From: Pseudomonas capeferrum | GTDB lineage: Bacteria; Pseudomonadota; Gammaproteobacteria; Pseudomonadales; Pseudomonadaceae | Reading direction: 5' to 3' | Assembly: GCF_013523055.1 (NCBI RefSeq) | Contig: NZ_JAAMQM010000030.1 | Coordinates: 1-62,764, forward strand | Length of the DNA: 62,764 nt | Shown here: positions 45,615 through 53,927 of the stretch, one piece after another | Position numbering within the stretch: position 1 is the stretch's first letter | Layout: each line of letters opens with the position of its first letter | The notes under the pieces: model-generated | What the model was told of the DNA's origin: nothing | The model's database searches: none | Seen by the model: only the letters and a program-made list of their open reading frames with translations | Program-made: the position numbers and the translations under genes

Positions 45615-46502
45615 TCAGCCGCGACGACGCAGTGCGTCGATTCGATCTTCCAGCGGTGGATGGCTCATCAGCAGACCGGCCAGGCCCTGCTTCAGGCCAC
45701 CGTTGATCCCGAATGCCTGCAGGGTATCGGGCATGTGCACCGGCATGCCCTGCTCGGCGCGCAAGCGTTGCAGCGCGCCAATCATCGCACTGGTGCCGGC
45801 CAGGCGAGCACCCGCTTCATCGGCACGGTATTCGCGGCGGCGCGAGAACCACATGACGATCATGCTGGCCAGGATGCCGAGGATCAGTTCGGCAACGATG
45901 GTCGCGACGTAGTAGGCAATGCCTTGGCCTTCCTCGTTCTTGAAGATGACCTTGTCGACGAAATTGCCGATGATTCGGGCAAAGAACATCACGAAGGTGT
46001 TCACCACGCCCTGTACCAGCGCCAGGGTGACCATGTCGCCATTGGCCACGTGACCGATCTCGTGGGCCAGCACGGCACGGACTTCATCGGGCGAGAACCG
46101 CTCAAGTAGGCCCTGGCTGACGGCCACCAGAGCATCGTTGCGATTCCACCCGGTCGCGAAGGCGTTGGCCTCGTAGGCCGGGAAGATGCCGACTTCGGGC
46201 ATCTTGATGCCGGCCTCGCGGGACAGCTCCTCGACCGTCTGCAGCAGCCACTGCTCGTGACGGGTGCGCGGCTGGGTGATGATCTGCGTACCGGTGCTCA
46301 TCTTCGCCATCCACTTGGAGATGAGCAGCGAGATCAGGGAACCGGCGAAGCCGAACACGGCGCAGAAGACCAGCAGCTGGCTGAGGTTCAGGTCGACGCC
46401 ATTGGCGGCCATGAACCCGTTGAAGCCGAACAGGCTCAGGGTAATGCTTGCAACCAGTACCACCGCAAGGTTGGTGGCCACAAACAACAAGATGCGCATC
46501 AT
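45615..46502 (-). CDS. htpX: Membrane zinc protease HtpX
   Basis: 295 residues from the ATG at 46502 (MMRILLFVATN), preceded by GGAGAACG. Two N-terminal membrane segments, the zinc motif HEIGH, two more membrane segments and the third ligand region RREYRADEAGARLAG identify an M48 protease. It degrades misfolded membrane proteins with FtsH. A heat-shock-type promoter lies 50-75 bp upstream. Confidence 0.96.
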   Translation of the reverse strand: MMRILLFVATNLAVVLVASITLSLFGFNGFMAANGVDLNLSQLLVFCAVFGFAGSLISLLISKWMAKMSTGTQIITQPRTRHEQWLLQTVEELSREAGIKMPEVGIFPAYEANAFATGWNRNDALVAVSQGLLERFSPDEVRAVLAHEIGHVANGDMVTLALVQGVVNTFVMFFARIIGNFVDKVIFKNEEGQGIAYYVATIVAELILGILASMIVMWFSRRREYRADEAGARLAGTSAMIGALQRLRAEQGMPVHMPDTLQAFGINGGLKQGLAGLLMSHPPLEDRIDALRRRG

Positions 46503-46551
46503 GGTTGTTACGTTCTCCTGACGGATGAAAATGTCGCTTACTGCGGCGTAT

Positions 46552-46577
46552 ATAAGGGGGCGAGCGCGGGGTTTCAA
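46552..46577 (-). promoter_or_regulatory. Sigma32 (heat-shock) promoter of htpX
   Basis: On the minus strand TTGAAA (46577-46572) is followed after 12 bases by CCCCTTAT (46559-46552), close to the sigma32 pattern CTTGAAA-N(11-16)-CCCCATnT. It would start transcription about 40 bases before the htpX ATG, and HtpX is a known heat-shock protein. Confidence 0.7.
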
Positions 46578-46651
46578 CCTGACGACTATTTCAAACTGTG
46601 TAGGCGGGAGTATGACAGAGGATAGGGGGAGGGCCGTGGGACATAGCATTG

Positions 46652-46715
46652 CAGGATGTAAGAAACATCCTGGCCACGCTTCTTCCGCGATCCGCCTGCG
46701 CGGACCGCGGCCTAC
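46652..46715. terminator. Two hairpins after alaA
   Basis: CAGGATGT-AAGAA-ACATCCTG (46652-46672) and an 11-bp stem with one G-T pair around CCGCGATCCGC/GCGGACCGCGG (about 46687-46712) lie downstream of the alaA stop on the minus strand. Neither has a T-run. The rest of 46503-46721 holds the htpX promoter. Confidence 0.45.
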
Positions 46716-46721
46716 ATGAAT

Positions 46722-47933
46722 CTACTGCTGATAGGTTTTGAGGAAGTTTCCGATACGACCGATTGCCTGTTCCAAGTCATCGACACGCGGCAGGGTCACT
46801 ACCCTGAAATGGTCCGGCCATGGCCAGTTGAAGGCTGTGCCCTGAACGATCAGCAAGCGTTCGGAAAGCAGCAGGTCCAGGACGAATTTCTCGTCGTTGT
46901 GGATCGGGCAGACCTTGGGGTCGATGCGCGGGAAGGCATACAGCGCGCCCATCGGCTTGACGCAGCTCACACCGGGGATGTCATTGAGCAGTTCCCAGGT
47001 GCGGTTGCGCTGTTCCAGCAGACGGCCGTTGGGCAGGACCAGGTCATTGATGCTCTGATAGCCGCCCAGGGCGGTCTGGATCGCGTGCTGGGACGGCACG
47101 TTGGCGCACAGGCGCATGTTGGCCAGCATGTCGATGCCTTCGATATAGCTCTGGGCATGCTGCTTGGGTCCGGAAATGATCAGCCAGCCCGAGCGGAATC
47201 CGGCCACGCGATAGGACTTGGACAGGCCGTTGAAGGTCAGGCAGAGCAGGTCGGGGGCCAGTGAGGCGGTGCTGATATGCACGGCTTCGTCGTAGAGGAT
47301 CTTGTCGTAGATCTCGTCGGAGAAGACCACCAGGTTGTGCTGCCGAGCCAGCTCCAGCATGCCCAGCAGCAGCTCGCGCGAGTACACCGCGCCGGTCGGG
47401 TTGTTGGGGTTGATGATCACCAGGGCCTTGGTGTTCGGGGTGATCTTGGCCTTGATGTCTTCGAGGTCGGGGAACCAGTCGGCCTGCTCGTCGCACAGGT
47501 AGTGCACCGGATTTCCGCCCGCAAGGCTGACCGCGGCGGTCCATAGCGGATAGTCCGGCGCCGGAATCAGCACCTCGTCGCCGTTGTTGAGCAAGGCCTG
47601 CATCGACATCACGATCAGTTCCGAGACGCCGTTGCCCAGGTAGATATCTTCGATACCCACGCCATCGATCTGTTTCTGCTGGCAGTACTGCATCACCGCC
47701 TTGCGCGCGCTGAACAGGCCCTTGGAGTCGCTGTAGCCCTGGGCTGTCGGCAGATTGCGGATCACGTCCTGGAGGATTTCCTCGGGCGCTTCGAAGCCGA
47801 ACGGCGCCGGGTTGCCGATGTTCAGCTTGAGGATGCGGTGGCCTTCTTCTTCCAGGCGTTTGGCGTGCTTGAGCACCGGGCCGCGGATGTCATAGCAGAC
47901 ATTGGCGAGCTTGTTCGATTTGCTGAACTGCAT
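46722..47933 (-). CDS. alaA: Alanine transaminase AlaA (YfbQ-like)
   Basis: 403 residues from ATG 47933 (MQFSKSNKLANVCYDIRGPV); the longer frame to 48416 is not supported. Class I PLP fold: NGVSELIVMSMQALL, INPNNPTGAVYS, DEIYDKILYDE and the PLP lysine in NGLSKSYRVAGFRSGW. It makes alanine from pyruvate and glutamate. It is divergent from msrB. Confidence 0.94.
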   Translation of the reverse strand: MQFSKSNKLANVCYDIRGPVLKHAKRLEEEGHRILKLNIGNPAPFGFEAPEEILQDVIRNLPTAQGYSDSKGLFSARKAVMQYCQQKQIDGVGIEDIYLGNGVSELIVMSMQALLNNGDEVLIPAPDYPLWTAAVSLAGGNPVHYLCDEQADWFPDLEDIKAKITPNTKALVIINPNNPTGAVYSRELLLGMLELARQHNLVVFSDEIYDKILYDEAVHISTASLAPDLLCLTFNGLSKSYRVAGFRSGWLIISGPKQHAQSYIEGIDMLANMRLCANVPSQHAIQTALGGYQSINDLVLPNGRLLEQRNRTWELLNDIPGVSCVKPMGALYAFPRIDPKVCPIHNDEKFVLDLLLSERLLIVQGTAFNWPWPDHFRVVTLPRVDDLEQAIGRIGNFLKTYQQ

Positions 47934-48046
47934 GATGTGATCCCGATTGGAGAAGTCGCCGCGTTGCGTGGTCAAAGGGTTTGAAATGCGCAGGTCGCGG
48001 GTGCCAGACTGATGGCCCGGACAGAGGCGCAATAATATACGTGCCC

Positions 48047-48080
48047 CCCGCGCCAGGGAAAAGACAGGGCGCGGGTTTTT
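48047..48080 (+). promoter_or_regulatory. Terminator-like hairpin in the msrB leader
   Basis: CCCGCGCC and GGCGCGGG form an 8-bp stem around 13 bases, directly followed by TTTTT, 22 bp before the msrB ATG. A TAATAT (48033-48038) lies just upstream, so the hairpin would be at the very 5' end of the mRNA. No plus-strand gene precedes it. It could be an attenuator or an mRNA-stabilising 5' stem. Confidence 0.5.
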
Positions 48081-48101
48081 CCAGCCTGTTGAGGTCAAGT
48101 C

Positions 48102-48497
48102 ATGCAGAAGATCGAGAAAACCCTGGACGAGTGGCGCGAGATGCTCGATCCCGCCCAGTATCAGGTGTGCCGCCTCAAGGGCACCGAACGGCCGTTCAGC
48201 GGCAAGTACAACGGACACAAGGCGGACGGTGTGTACCACTGCATCTGTTGCGAGGCGCCGCTGTTCGATTCCGACACCAAGTTCGATTCCGGCTGCGGGT
48301 GGCCGAGTTTCTATGCGCCGATCGCCGACAACGCCATGATCGAAATACGCGATACGACCCACGGCATGATCCGCACCGAAGTCACCTGCGCCCAGTGCGA
48401 CGCGCACTTGGGGCATGTGTTTCCGGACGGGCCGCCGCCGACCGGCCTGCGTTACTGCATCAACTCGGTGTGCCTGAATTTTCAGGCGCGTGACTGA
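48102..48497 (+). CDS. msrB: Peptide methionine-(R)-S-oxide reductase MsrB
   Basis: 131 residues. Zinc cysteines in CICC and CAQC, substrate motif FDSGCGWPSFYAPI, and the catalytic Cys in RYCINSVCLNF. It reduces the R-form of methionine sulfoxide in proteins. Glutathione peroxidase follows after 14 bp, forming an oxidative-damage operon. Confidence 0.97.
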   Translation: MQKIEKTLDEWREMLDPAQYQVCRLKGTERPFSGKYNGHKADGVYHCICCEAPLFDSDTKFDSGCGWPSFYAPIADNAMIEIRDTTHGMIRTEVTCAQCDAHLGHVFPDGPPPTGLRYCINSVCLNFQARD

Positions 48498-48511
48498 CCG
48501 GAGAACGACCG

Positions 48512-49000
48512 ATGGTCGATGTACTGTTGAACATACCCTGCAGGACCCTGAAGGGCGAACACAAGGTCCTGGGGGACTTTGCCGGCAAGGCGATGCTGAT
48601 CGTCAATACCGCCAGCCAGTGCGGGTTCACTCCGCAATACAAGGGTTTGGAGCGCCTGTGGCAGGACTACCGCGCGCGCGGGCTGGTGGTGCTAGGCTTT
48701 CCCTGCAACCAGTTCGGTCGGCAGGAGCCGGGCGATACCCTCGAGATCACTCAGTTCTGCGAGCGCAGTTTTGGCGTGAGTTTCCCGATGTTCCGCAAGA
48801 TCGAGGTCAATGGTCCCATGGCCCATCCGGTCTTCGCGGAGCTGAAGCGGCGCGCGCCTGGGCTCTTCGGGACCGAGAAGGTCAAGTGGAACTTCACCAA
48901 GTTCCTCGTCGATCCAGTCAGTGGCAAGGTCGAGCGCTTTGCCCCGTCCACCAAGCCAGAAGCCTTGAAAGTGGCGATCGAGACGCTGCTCGACCGCTAG
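48512..49000 (+). CDS. Glutathione peroxidase family protein
   Basis: 162 residues. The peroxidatic Cys is in NTASQCGFTPQYKGLE (about Cys37), with the Gln and Trp of the catalytic tetrad in FPCNQFGRQEPG and KWNFTKFLVD. A second Cys in ITQFCERSFGV suggests a thioredoxin-dependent form, common in bacteria. It is co-transcribed with msrB. Confidence 0.94.
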   Translation: MVDVLLNIPCRTLKGEHKVLGDFAGKAMLIVNTASQCGFTPQYKGLERLWQDYRARGLVVLGFPCNQFGRQEPGDTLEITQFCERSFGVSFPMFRKIEVNGPMAHPVFAELKRRAPGLFGTEKVKWNFTKFLVDPVSGKVERFAPSTKPEALKVAIETLLDR

Positions 49001-49354
49001 CCTCAGGTTACTGATCGTCCGCACCTGGCAGGGTCGATCGGCGCGAGAGCCTGGTGGATGGTGCTCGGGCCGTGTTGACGATATAGGCAAAGCCTGCATT
49101 CGAAGGTTGATGAAGGCGTCCTGGCTGGCATAATCAGTGCCGATCTGATGAAAGCGAGCAGGGCTCACGGCTGAAGCCTAATCGGACCGTCAACCTGGCC
49201 TGCTTGCAGACAGGCGTCGGGGTACCCTGAGATCCAAGGTTCCCCACGCCGGACCCTGTGCCGTATACCACGCACGCCTGGCCGATCACCTGTCGGCGCC
49301 GCACGACCTGTCATCTATTCAGCCTTGCCCCCTTGTATGCCTTGAGGAGTTGTC
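49001..49354 (+). other. Gene-free stretch with one promoter-like site
   Basis: No coding frame is convincing in these 354 bp. TTGATG, a 16-bp spacer and CATAAT (49107-49134) look like a sigma70 promoter about 215 bp before the DUF815 gene, so the DUF815 mRNA may have a long leader or a small RNA may start there. GAGGAG precedes the GTG start at 49355. Confidence 0.4.
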
Positions 49355-50245
49355 GTGGACACTCGTTTGATTGCTTTCCTGGACCGCGCCGAAGCCGTGC
49401 TGGCGCGTCTCGAGCCGCTGTTGCCGGTCGCTCGTCCGACCATCGATTGGGGCCGGACCCTGGCCGCGCGCTGGCAGCGTGATGGCCGCAGCGGCTACCT
49501 GATGCCGCTGGAAGTCAGCCTGGACATTCGCCTGTCCGACCTGATCGGCGTCGACCGGCAATGTGAGCAACTGGGTCGCAATACCCATCAGTTCATCGCC
49601 GGCTTGCCTGCCAACCATGCCTTGCTATGGGGCTCGCGCGGTACCGGGAAGTCATCGCTGGTCCGTGCGCTGCTGGCCGAACACGCCGCTGCCGGGTTGC
49701 GTCTGATCGAAATCGAACGCGATCACCTGGCGGATCTTCCGCGCGTGGTCGAGCAGCTGCAAAAGCTCGAGCAGCGTTTCATTCTGTTCTGCGACGATCT
49801 GTCGTTCGAGGCGGGGGAGGGGGACTACCGCGTGCTCAAGAGCGTGCTGGATGGCTCGCTGGAGCAGGCGCCCGATAACGTCCTGCTGTACGCGACTTCC
49901 AACCGTCGCCACCTGGTGCCGGAAAAGCAGAGCGACAACGAGCACTGGACGCGGGTCGACGGTGAGCTGCACCCCAGCGAAGCCGTCGAGGACAAGATCG
50001 CGCTTTCGGACCGCTTCGGTCTGTGGCTGTCCTTCTATCCCTTCACCCAGGAACATTACCTCGACGTGGTCGAACACTGGATCGGGCAGTTGGCCAAGGC
50101 CGCCGGGCTTGCCTGGCAGCGTGACGAAGCGCTGGACACGCTGGCCGTGCGCTGGGCGACCGGGCGCGGCAATCGCAATGGCCGTTGTGCCTACCAGTTC
50201 GCCCGCTATTGGGTCGGGCTGCAACTGCTGGAACAACGACCATGA
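49355..50245 (+). CDS. DUF815-family AAA-type ATP-binding protein
   Basis: 296 residues starting at GTG with GAGGAG upstream. Walker A WGSRGTGKSSLVRALL, Walker B FILFCDDLSFE, a sensor-like LYATSNRRHLVPE and an arginine region SDRFGLWLSFYPF match DUF815, a small AAA+ family of unknown role, perhaps a chaperone or loader. It overlaps the next gene by ATGA. Confidence 0.88.
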   Translation: MDTRLIAFLDRAEAVLARLEPLLPVARPTIDWGRTLAARWQRDGRSGYLMPLEVSLDIRLSDLIGVDRQCEQLGRNTHQFIAGLPANHALLWGSRGTGKSSLVRALLAEHAAAGLRLIEIERDHLADLPRVVEQLQKLEQRFILFCDDLSFEAGEGDYRVLKSVLDGSLEQAPDNVLLYATSNRRHLVPEKQSDNEHWTRVDGELHPSEAVEDKIALSDRFGLWLSFYPFTQEHYLDVVEHWIGQLAKAAGLAWQRDEALDTLAVRWATGRGNRNGRCAYQFARYWVGLQLLEQRP

Positions 50246-50724
50246 TCGATCTGAATGCCCGCGGCGCGGGCCTGGACGGTTATGCCTTGTTGGCTGCGCA
50301 AGTACAGTCGCTGTTCGCCGACGAAAGCGACTTCATTGCCAATGCCGCGCAGTTTTCGGCGTTTCTGTATCACCAGCTCGAGGACCTCAACTGGGCAGGT
50401 TTCTACCTGAACCGTGACGAGACCTTGGTGCTTGGCCCGTTCCAGGGGCAGGTAGCCTGCGTGCGCATTCCCTTCGGCAAGGGCGTCTGTGGCGCCGCCG
50501 CCGCCACCCGGCAGACCCAGCGGGTCGAGGATGTGCATGCGTTTCCAGGCCATATCGCCTGCGACAGCGCCTCCAACAGCGAGTTGGTGGTCCCGTTGAT
50601 CAAGGAAGGTCGGCTGATTGGCGTTCTGGATCTGGACAGCCCGCGGCTGGCGCGATTCAGCGAGGCCGACCAGGCAGGGATCGAGCAACTGGTGGCGGTC
50701 TTTCTGGAATTGACCGACTGCTGA
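50242..50724 (+). CDS. msrC: Free methionine-(R)-sulfoxide reductase (GAF domain)
   Basis: 160 residues overlapping the DUF815 gene by ATGA. It is a single GAF domain with the family motifs NWAGFYLNRDETLVLGPFQG, IPFGKGVCGAAA and FPGHIACDSASNSELVVPL, which hold the active-site cysteines. It reduces the free R-sulfoxide of methionine, complementing MsrB encoded upstream. Confidence 0.92.
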   Translation: MIDLNARGAGLDGYALLAAQVQSLFADESDFIANAAQFSAFLYHQLEDLNWAGFYLNRDETLVLGPFQGQVACVRIPFGKGVCGAAAATRQTQRVEDVHAFPGHIACDSASNSELVVPLIKEGRLIGVLDLDSPRLARFSEADQAGIEQLVAVFLELTDC

Positions 50725-50763
50725 TCTAAAAGGGGCATGGGCCGTGAGCGGCTCATGCCTCGA

Positions 50764-51531
50764 CTAGTCGTAAAGCGCCTTTTTCTTCCAGTTTTCTTCG
50801 GTGTCGGTCTTGAGGCCTTGGGTCAACTCGTTCTCGTCCATCGTGGCCGGCTCCATTTGGTCGAGCACCATGGCGTTGGCGCGGGCCAGGAGCTTTTCCA
50901 TATAGGTCAGCTGTTCCTGGTAGAGCGCCGGCTCCGGTTGTTTGCGCAGGTACTGCACGCCACGTTCGAACGCCAGGCGTGCCTGGCCAGGTTGTTCCTG
51001 CTGCAGCGCCAACTGACCGAGGTTGTTGAAGAACTCGATGTGCAGCAGCACCAGGATCTGGCGGATCACTCGGATCCAGTGCTTGGCTTCGCTGGCTGTC
51101 AGGAAGCCTTCCTGGGCGGCACGGGTGATCTGGTTGTGCAGGGCTTCGAGGAGGAAGCGCACATCCTTGGCCTTGGCTTCGGTCTGGATAGGGCTAGGCG
51201 GGTTGTTCACCGCGATGTTCTCACCCTGGCCGATCAGCCCCTCGAGCTCGATGATGTGGGCCTTCAGGTCGGCGCTCTGCTTGTCCAGTGCCAGTTGGCG
51301 CTGGTTGAGGTTGAGCTCCAGGCGCGTCAGCAGCAGTTTCAAGGCCGGGGTCATCAATTGGCCGGGGAAGGTGTCGTTGATCTCGCCGCAACGGCGCAGG
51401 CGCTCGGCCAGTTCGATCTTGAGCCGTGCCCGTTCGAGCTTGCCGTTCTCGACCACGTTGTTGAGGTAGCCGATCACGATCAATAGCGTGATACCCGCAA
51501 CGATGAGCAGGGTGATCAGGAGTGGAGTCAC
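50764..51531 (-). CDS. Membrane-anchored coiled-coil protein of unknown function
   Basis: 255 residues: one N-terminal membrane segment (about 3-25, LLITLLIVAGITLLIVIGYL), then a long helical, probably coiled-coil region with many Leu, Glu and Gln and a TPR-like stretch (QPGQARLAFERGVQYLRKQP). I do not recognise a named family; it looks like a conserved Pseudomonas protein. It is convergent with the msrC-type gene. Nothing else is seen in 51532-51687. Confidence 0.75.
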   Translation of the reverse strand: MTPLLITLLIVAGITLLIVIGYLNNVVENGKLERARLKIELAERLRRCGEINDTFPGQLMTPALKLLLTRLELNLNQRQLALDKQSADLKAHIIELEGLIGQGENIAVNNPPSPIQTEAKAKDVRFLLEALHNQITRAAQEGFLTASEAKHWIRVIRQILVLLHIEFFNNLGQLALQQEQPGQARLAFERGVQYLRKQPEPALYQEQLTYMEKLLARANAMVLDQMEPATMDENELTQGLKTDTEENWKKKALYD

Positions 51532-51687
51532 CGTTTACGCCTCATAAAGAAGTTCTACCCCGTGAGTGTAGTGAGTTCGTCGTGGGTCCGATAGAGCGGG
51601 GAACAGAAGCTTTGCCTGTGCATGGACCGGCCATCAGTACCTTTTGAGGCTGGAAGTCATTGATTTGAATATATTTATACAAAGGGG

Positions 51688-51716
51688 TTGACGAGTTTCC
51701 AAGGCATCCATAGAAT
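51688..51716 (+). promoter_or_regulatory. tRNA operon promoter
   Basis: TTGACG, a 17-bp spacer and TAGAAT, followed by the GC-rich discriminator GCGCGCC typical of stringently controlled stable-RNA promoters. It begins 90 bp before the first tRNA. Confidence 0.8.
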
Positions 51717-51777
51717 GCGCGCCACTTGCAGCGTAAAGCACATCGCTTCTCGCGGCAGGTAGTGAATGTTGTAGTGT

Positions 51778-51853
51778 GTCCCCTTCGTCTAGTGGCCTAG
51801 GACACCGCCCTTTCACGGCGGTAACAGGGGTTCGAGTCCCCTAGGGGACGCCA
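51778..51853 (+). tRNA. tRNA-Glu (anticodon TTC)
   Basis: 76 nt including an encoded CCA. Acceptor stem GTCCCCT/AGGGGAC, anticodon stem CCGCC/GGCGG around CTTTCAC (anticodon TTC), and the T-loop TTCGAGT are all present. Confidence 0.97.
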
Positions 51854-51855
51854 TT

Positions 51856-51931
<76 letters not shown>

Positions 51932-52023
51932 GTTTACAAAGGCAACGCTTTCGGCGGGGCCTGTAAAGAAAATCCAGAACTGGTCGCAAGGCCTTGTCTC
52001 TGGTGCGCTGAAAAGCGTTGTGT

Positions 52024-52099
52024 GTCCCCTTCGTCTAGTGGCCTAGGACACCGCCCTTTCACGGCGGTAACAGGGGTTCGAGTCCCCTAGGGGACGCCA
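52024..52099 (+). tRNA. tRNA-Glu (anticodon TTC), second copy
   Basis: Identical to the copy at 51778-51853. The 92-bp spacer after the first tRNA-Gly holds no gene. Confidence 0.97.
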
Positions 52100-52102
52100 T
52101 TT

Positions 52103-52178
<76 letters not shown>

Positions 52179-52265
52179 GTTTAAATACTGTGGCGTCTAT
52201 GCGGTGCAGTGGTGGTGAAGGTCGTCAAGGCGCTTCACGCTGATTAGCGGTAAAAGCTTCACATT

Positions 52266-52341
<76 letters not shown>

Positions 52342-52347
52342 AATTAA

Positions 52348-52377
52348 AAAACCACTCTGTAAAGAGTGGTTTTTTTT
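52348..52377 (+). terminator. Rho-independent terminator of the tRNA operon
   Basis: AAACCACTCT-GTAA-AGAGTGGTTT followed by a T-run, 7 bp after the last tRNA. It also lies just past the stop of the convergent minus-strand gene. Confidence 0.92.
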
Positions 52378-52378
52378 G

Positions 52379-53850
52379 TCAGTTCACCAGGGTGGCGGTC
52401 GAATGCGGGAATTCGATCCAGCTGTTCTGGTTGTCCACACTTAGAAATGCAAGGATCTCCAGCGTTGTTGGTACGACAAACACTTCCAGATCCTGACGGG
52501 TGACGGTGCCCACTGTCATCGTCCCGGTGGCTGAGGGTACCGGGACCGCCCCCCCGACCATGACCGGATCTTTGTTGTCGTCCTTGCGCTTGCCGGTAAT
52601 GTACAGCTTGATGAACTGGCTGGTGTTCCTGTGTTGCCAGGCTGTCAAGGTAAATGCTGCGGTGCCCGTACCGATGTTGCCAAGGCTCAACTGGGTGCCC
52701 GTGATCTTGTCGCACTGGGGATTTGGCAGGTTCTTGGGAGCCTCTACCTTCAGGTCGTGACGGGTTGATTCGTAGGTTTTGCCGCGACGTGTCACTTGGT
52801 AGTACATCACCAGCTGGCTGGCGAGTCTTGCCGAGATATTCGCTTGGGGATGGCATACTCGCGGGAGCCGGACGATACCGGCAGGGTCGTGCTGTAGGCG
52901 CCGTGTTCACCCGGCTCAGCCCAGAAAATTTCGACAGTGTCGCCAGGTTCGAAAGTCGCTTCGGCCTTGATGACCAGCGTTGCGCCGTTCAGCGCTCCGC
53001 TGGGGTCGAGTGTGCTACTGCTGCCGGTGCTGCCCGTTTCCTTGAGGTAGGGGGCGGGGAAGTTCGGTGGTATGGGTGTCGCGTTGCTTTGCAAGGGCAT
53101 GGGTAGCGACCGTTGCGCCGCGGTACCTGCACGGTCCTGTACCGTGTAGCGGGCATAGCGAATGCCGTCTCCCGAGGCGCGAATGAACTCACCGGGAAAG
53201 CTGATCTTCAGGCTCTCGACGGTATCAGCCAGCGTCAGGGTCCAGCTGTCCACCTGGTCCATACCGCCAGGTGTGGTGGTCCAGTACCAGGTCAACACAT
53301 CGCCTGCTCTGATGCCCTGGTAGGCCGGCACGGTAGCCGGCAGCTTGTCGTCTTGGGCCTGCAGATAAGCATCGGTCACCCCGCCGGTAATAACCTCGTT
53401 CTCGAAAATCAGCGAGCTGTCATCCGGTAGTGCCGGTGGTGTTCTGTCGACTGTGATGGTCAGCGGCATGGACTCAGCTGTGTTGCCATTGTGAAGCAAT
53501 ACCCTGTATCGCAAGGTATGCGTCCCTTCGACGAGCAAATGGGTTTCCGGCAGCAGGATGAACAGCTCGTTTTCAGAAATGGGCGCGGTCCATGTTTTGC
53601 TGTCGATTTCGAGGTCGTCCCAGTACAGCGTCAGTCTTTCGGGTTCTTCCGGAGACGGAAAGGACGAATCCCACAGCTCGAATTCGACGCGCAGTGGCTG
53701 TTGTGTGGCGCTGAAGGGCAACAGGTTGGTTTCGCCGCCTTCGATGTCGGCAAGTAGCGCCTTGACGTGCGCAGAGGCAAGTCTGCCGGTAGGGACTTCT
53801 CGCTCGAAAAGGCGGGGCATGAAAGAACGGAGAAGTGCGATCAGCGACAT
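52379..53850 (-). pseudogene. Ig-like repeat surface protein, interrupted by a frameshift
   Basis: Two frames form one gene. The first starts at ATG 53850 (AAGGAG upstream; MSLIALLRSFMPRL) and stops at 52807; the second (52810-52379, 143 residues) continues the fold in another frame. Around 52840 the first frame reads YAIPKR then goes out of phase, whereas one extra base would join it to ISARLASQLVMYYQVTRRGK, restoring a typical repeat. Predicted full length is about 490 residues with repeated beta-sandwich units (TLRYRV, VDRTPP, VTDAYL, GDVLTWYW, GDTVEIFW). It is related to the protein encoded at 56311-58305. No signal peptide is visible. A sequencing error is possible. Confidence 0.75.
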
Positions 53851-53927
53851 GACTTCATCTCCTTGCAGGAGCACGCATTCATTGGCAGCCCTGCAAGCAC
53901 CATGGGGTGCCGCAGGGGATTGATTCA

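Noticed and set aside
52379..52810. Independent 143-residue gene translationally coupled to its upstream neighbour
   Set aside because: The reading frame continues the repeat fold of the upstream frame and has no ribosome binding site of its own; a frameshift explains it better.
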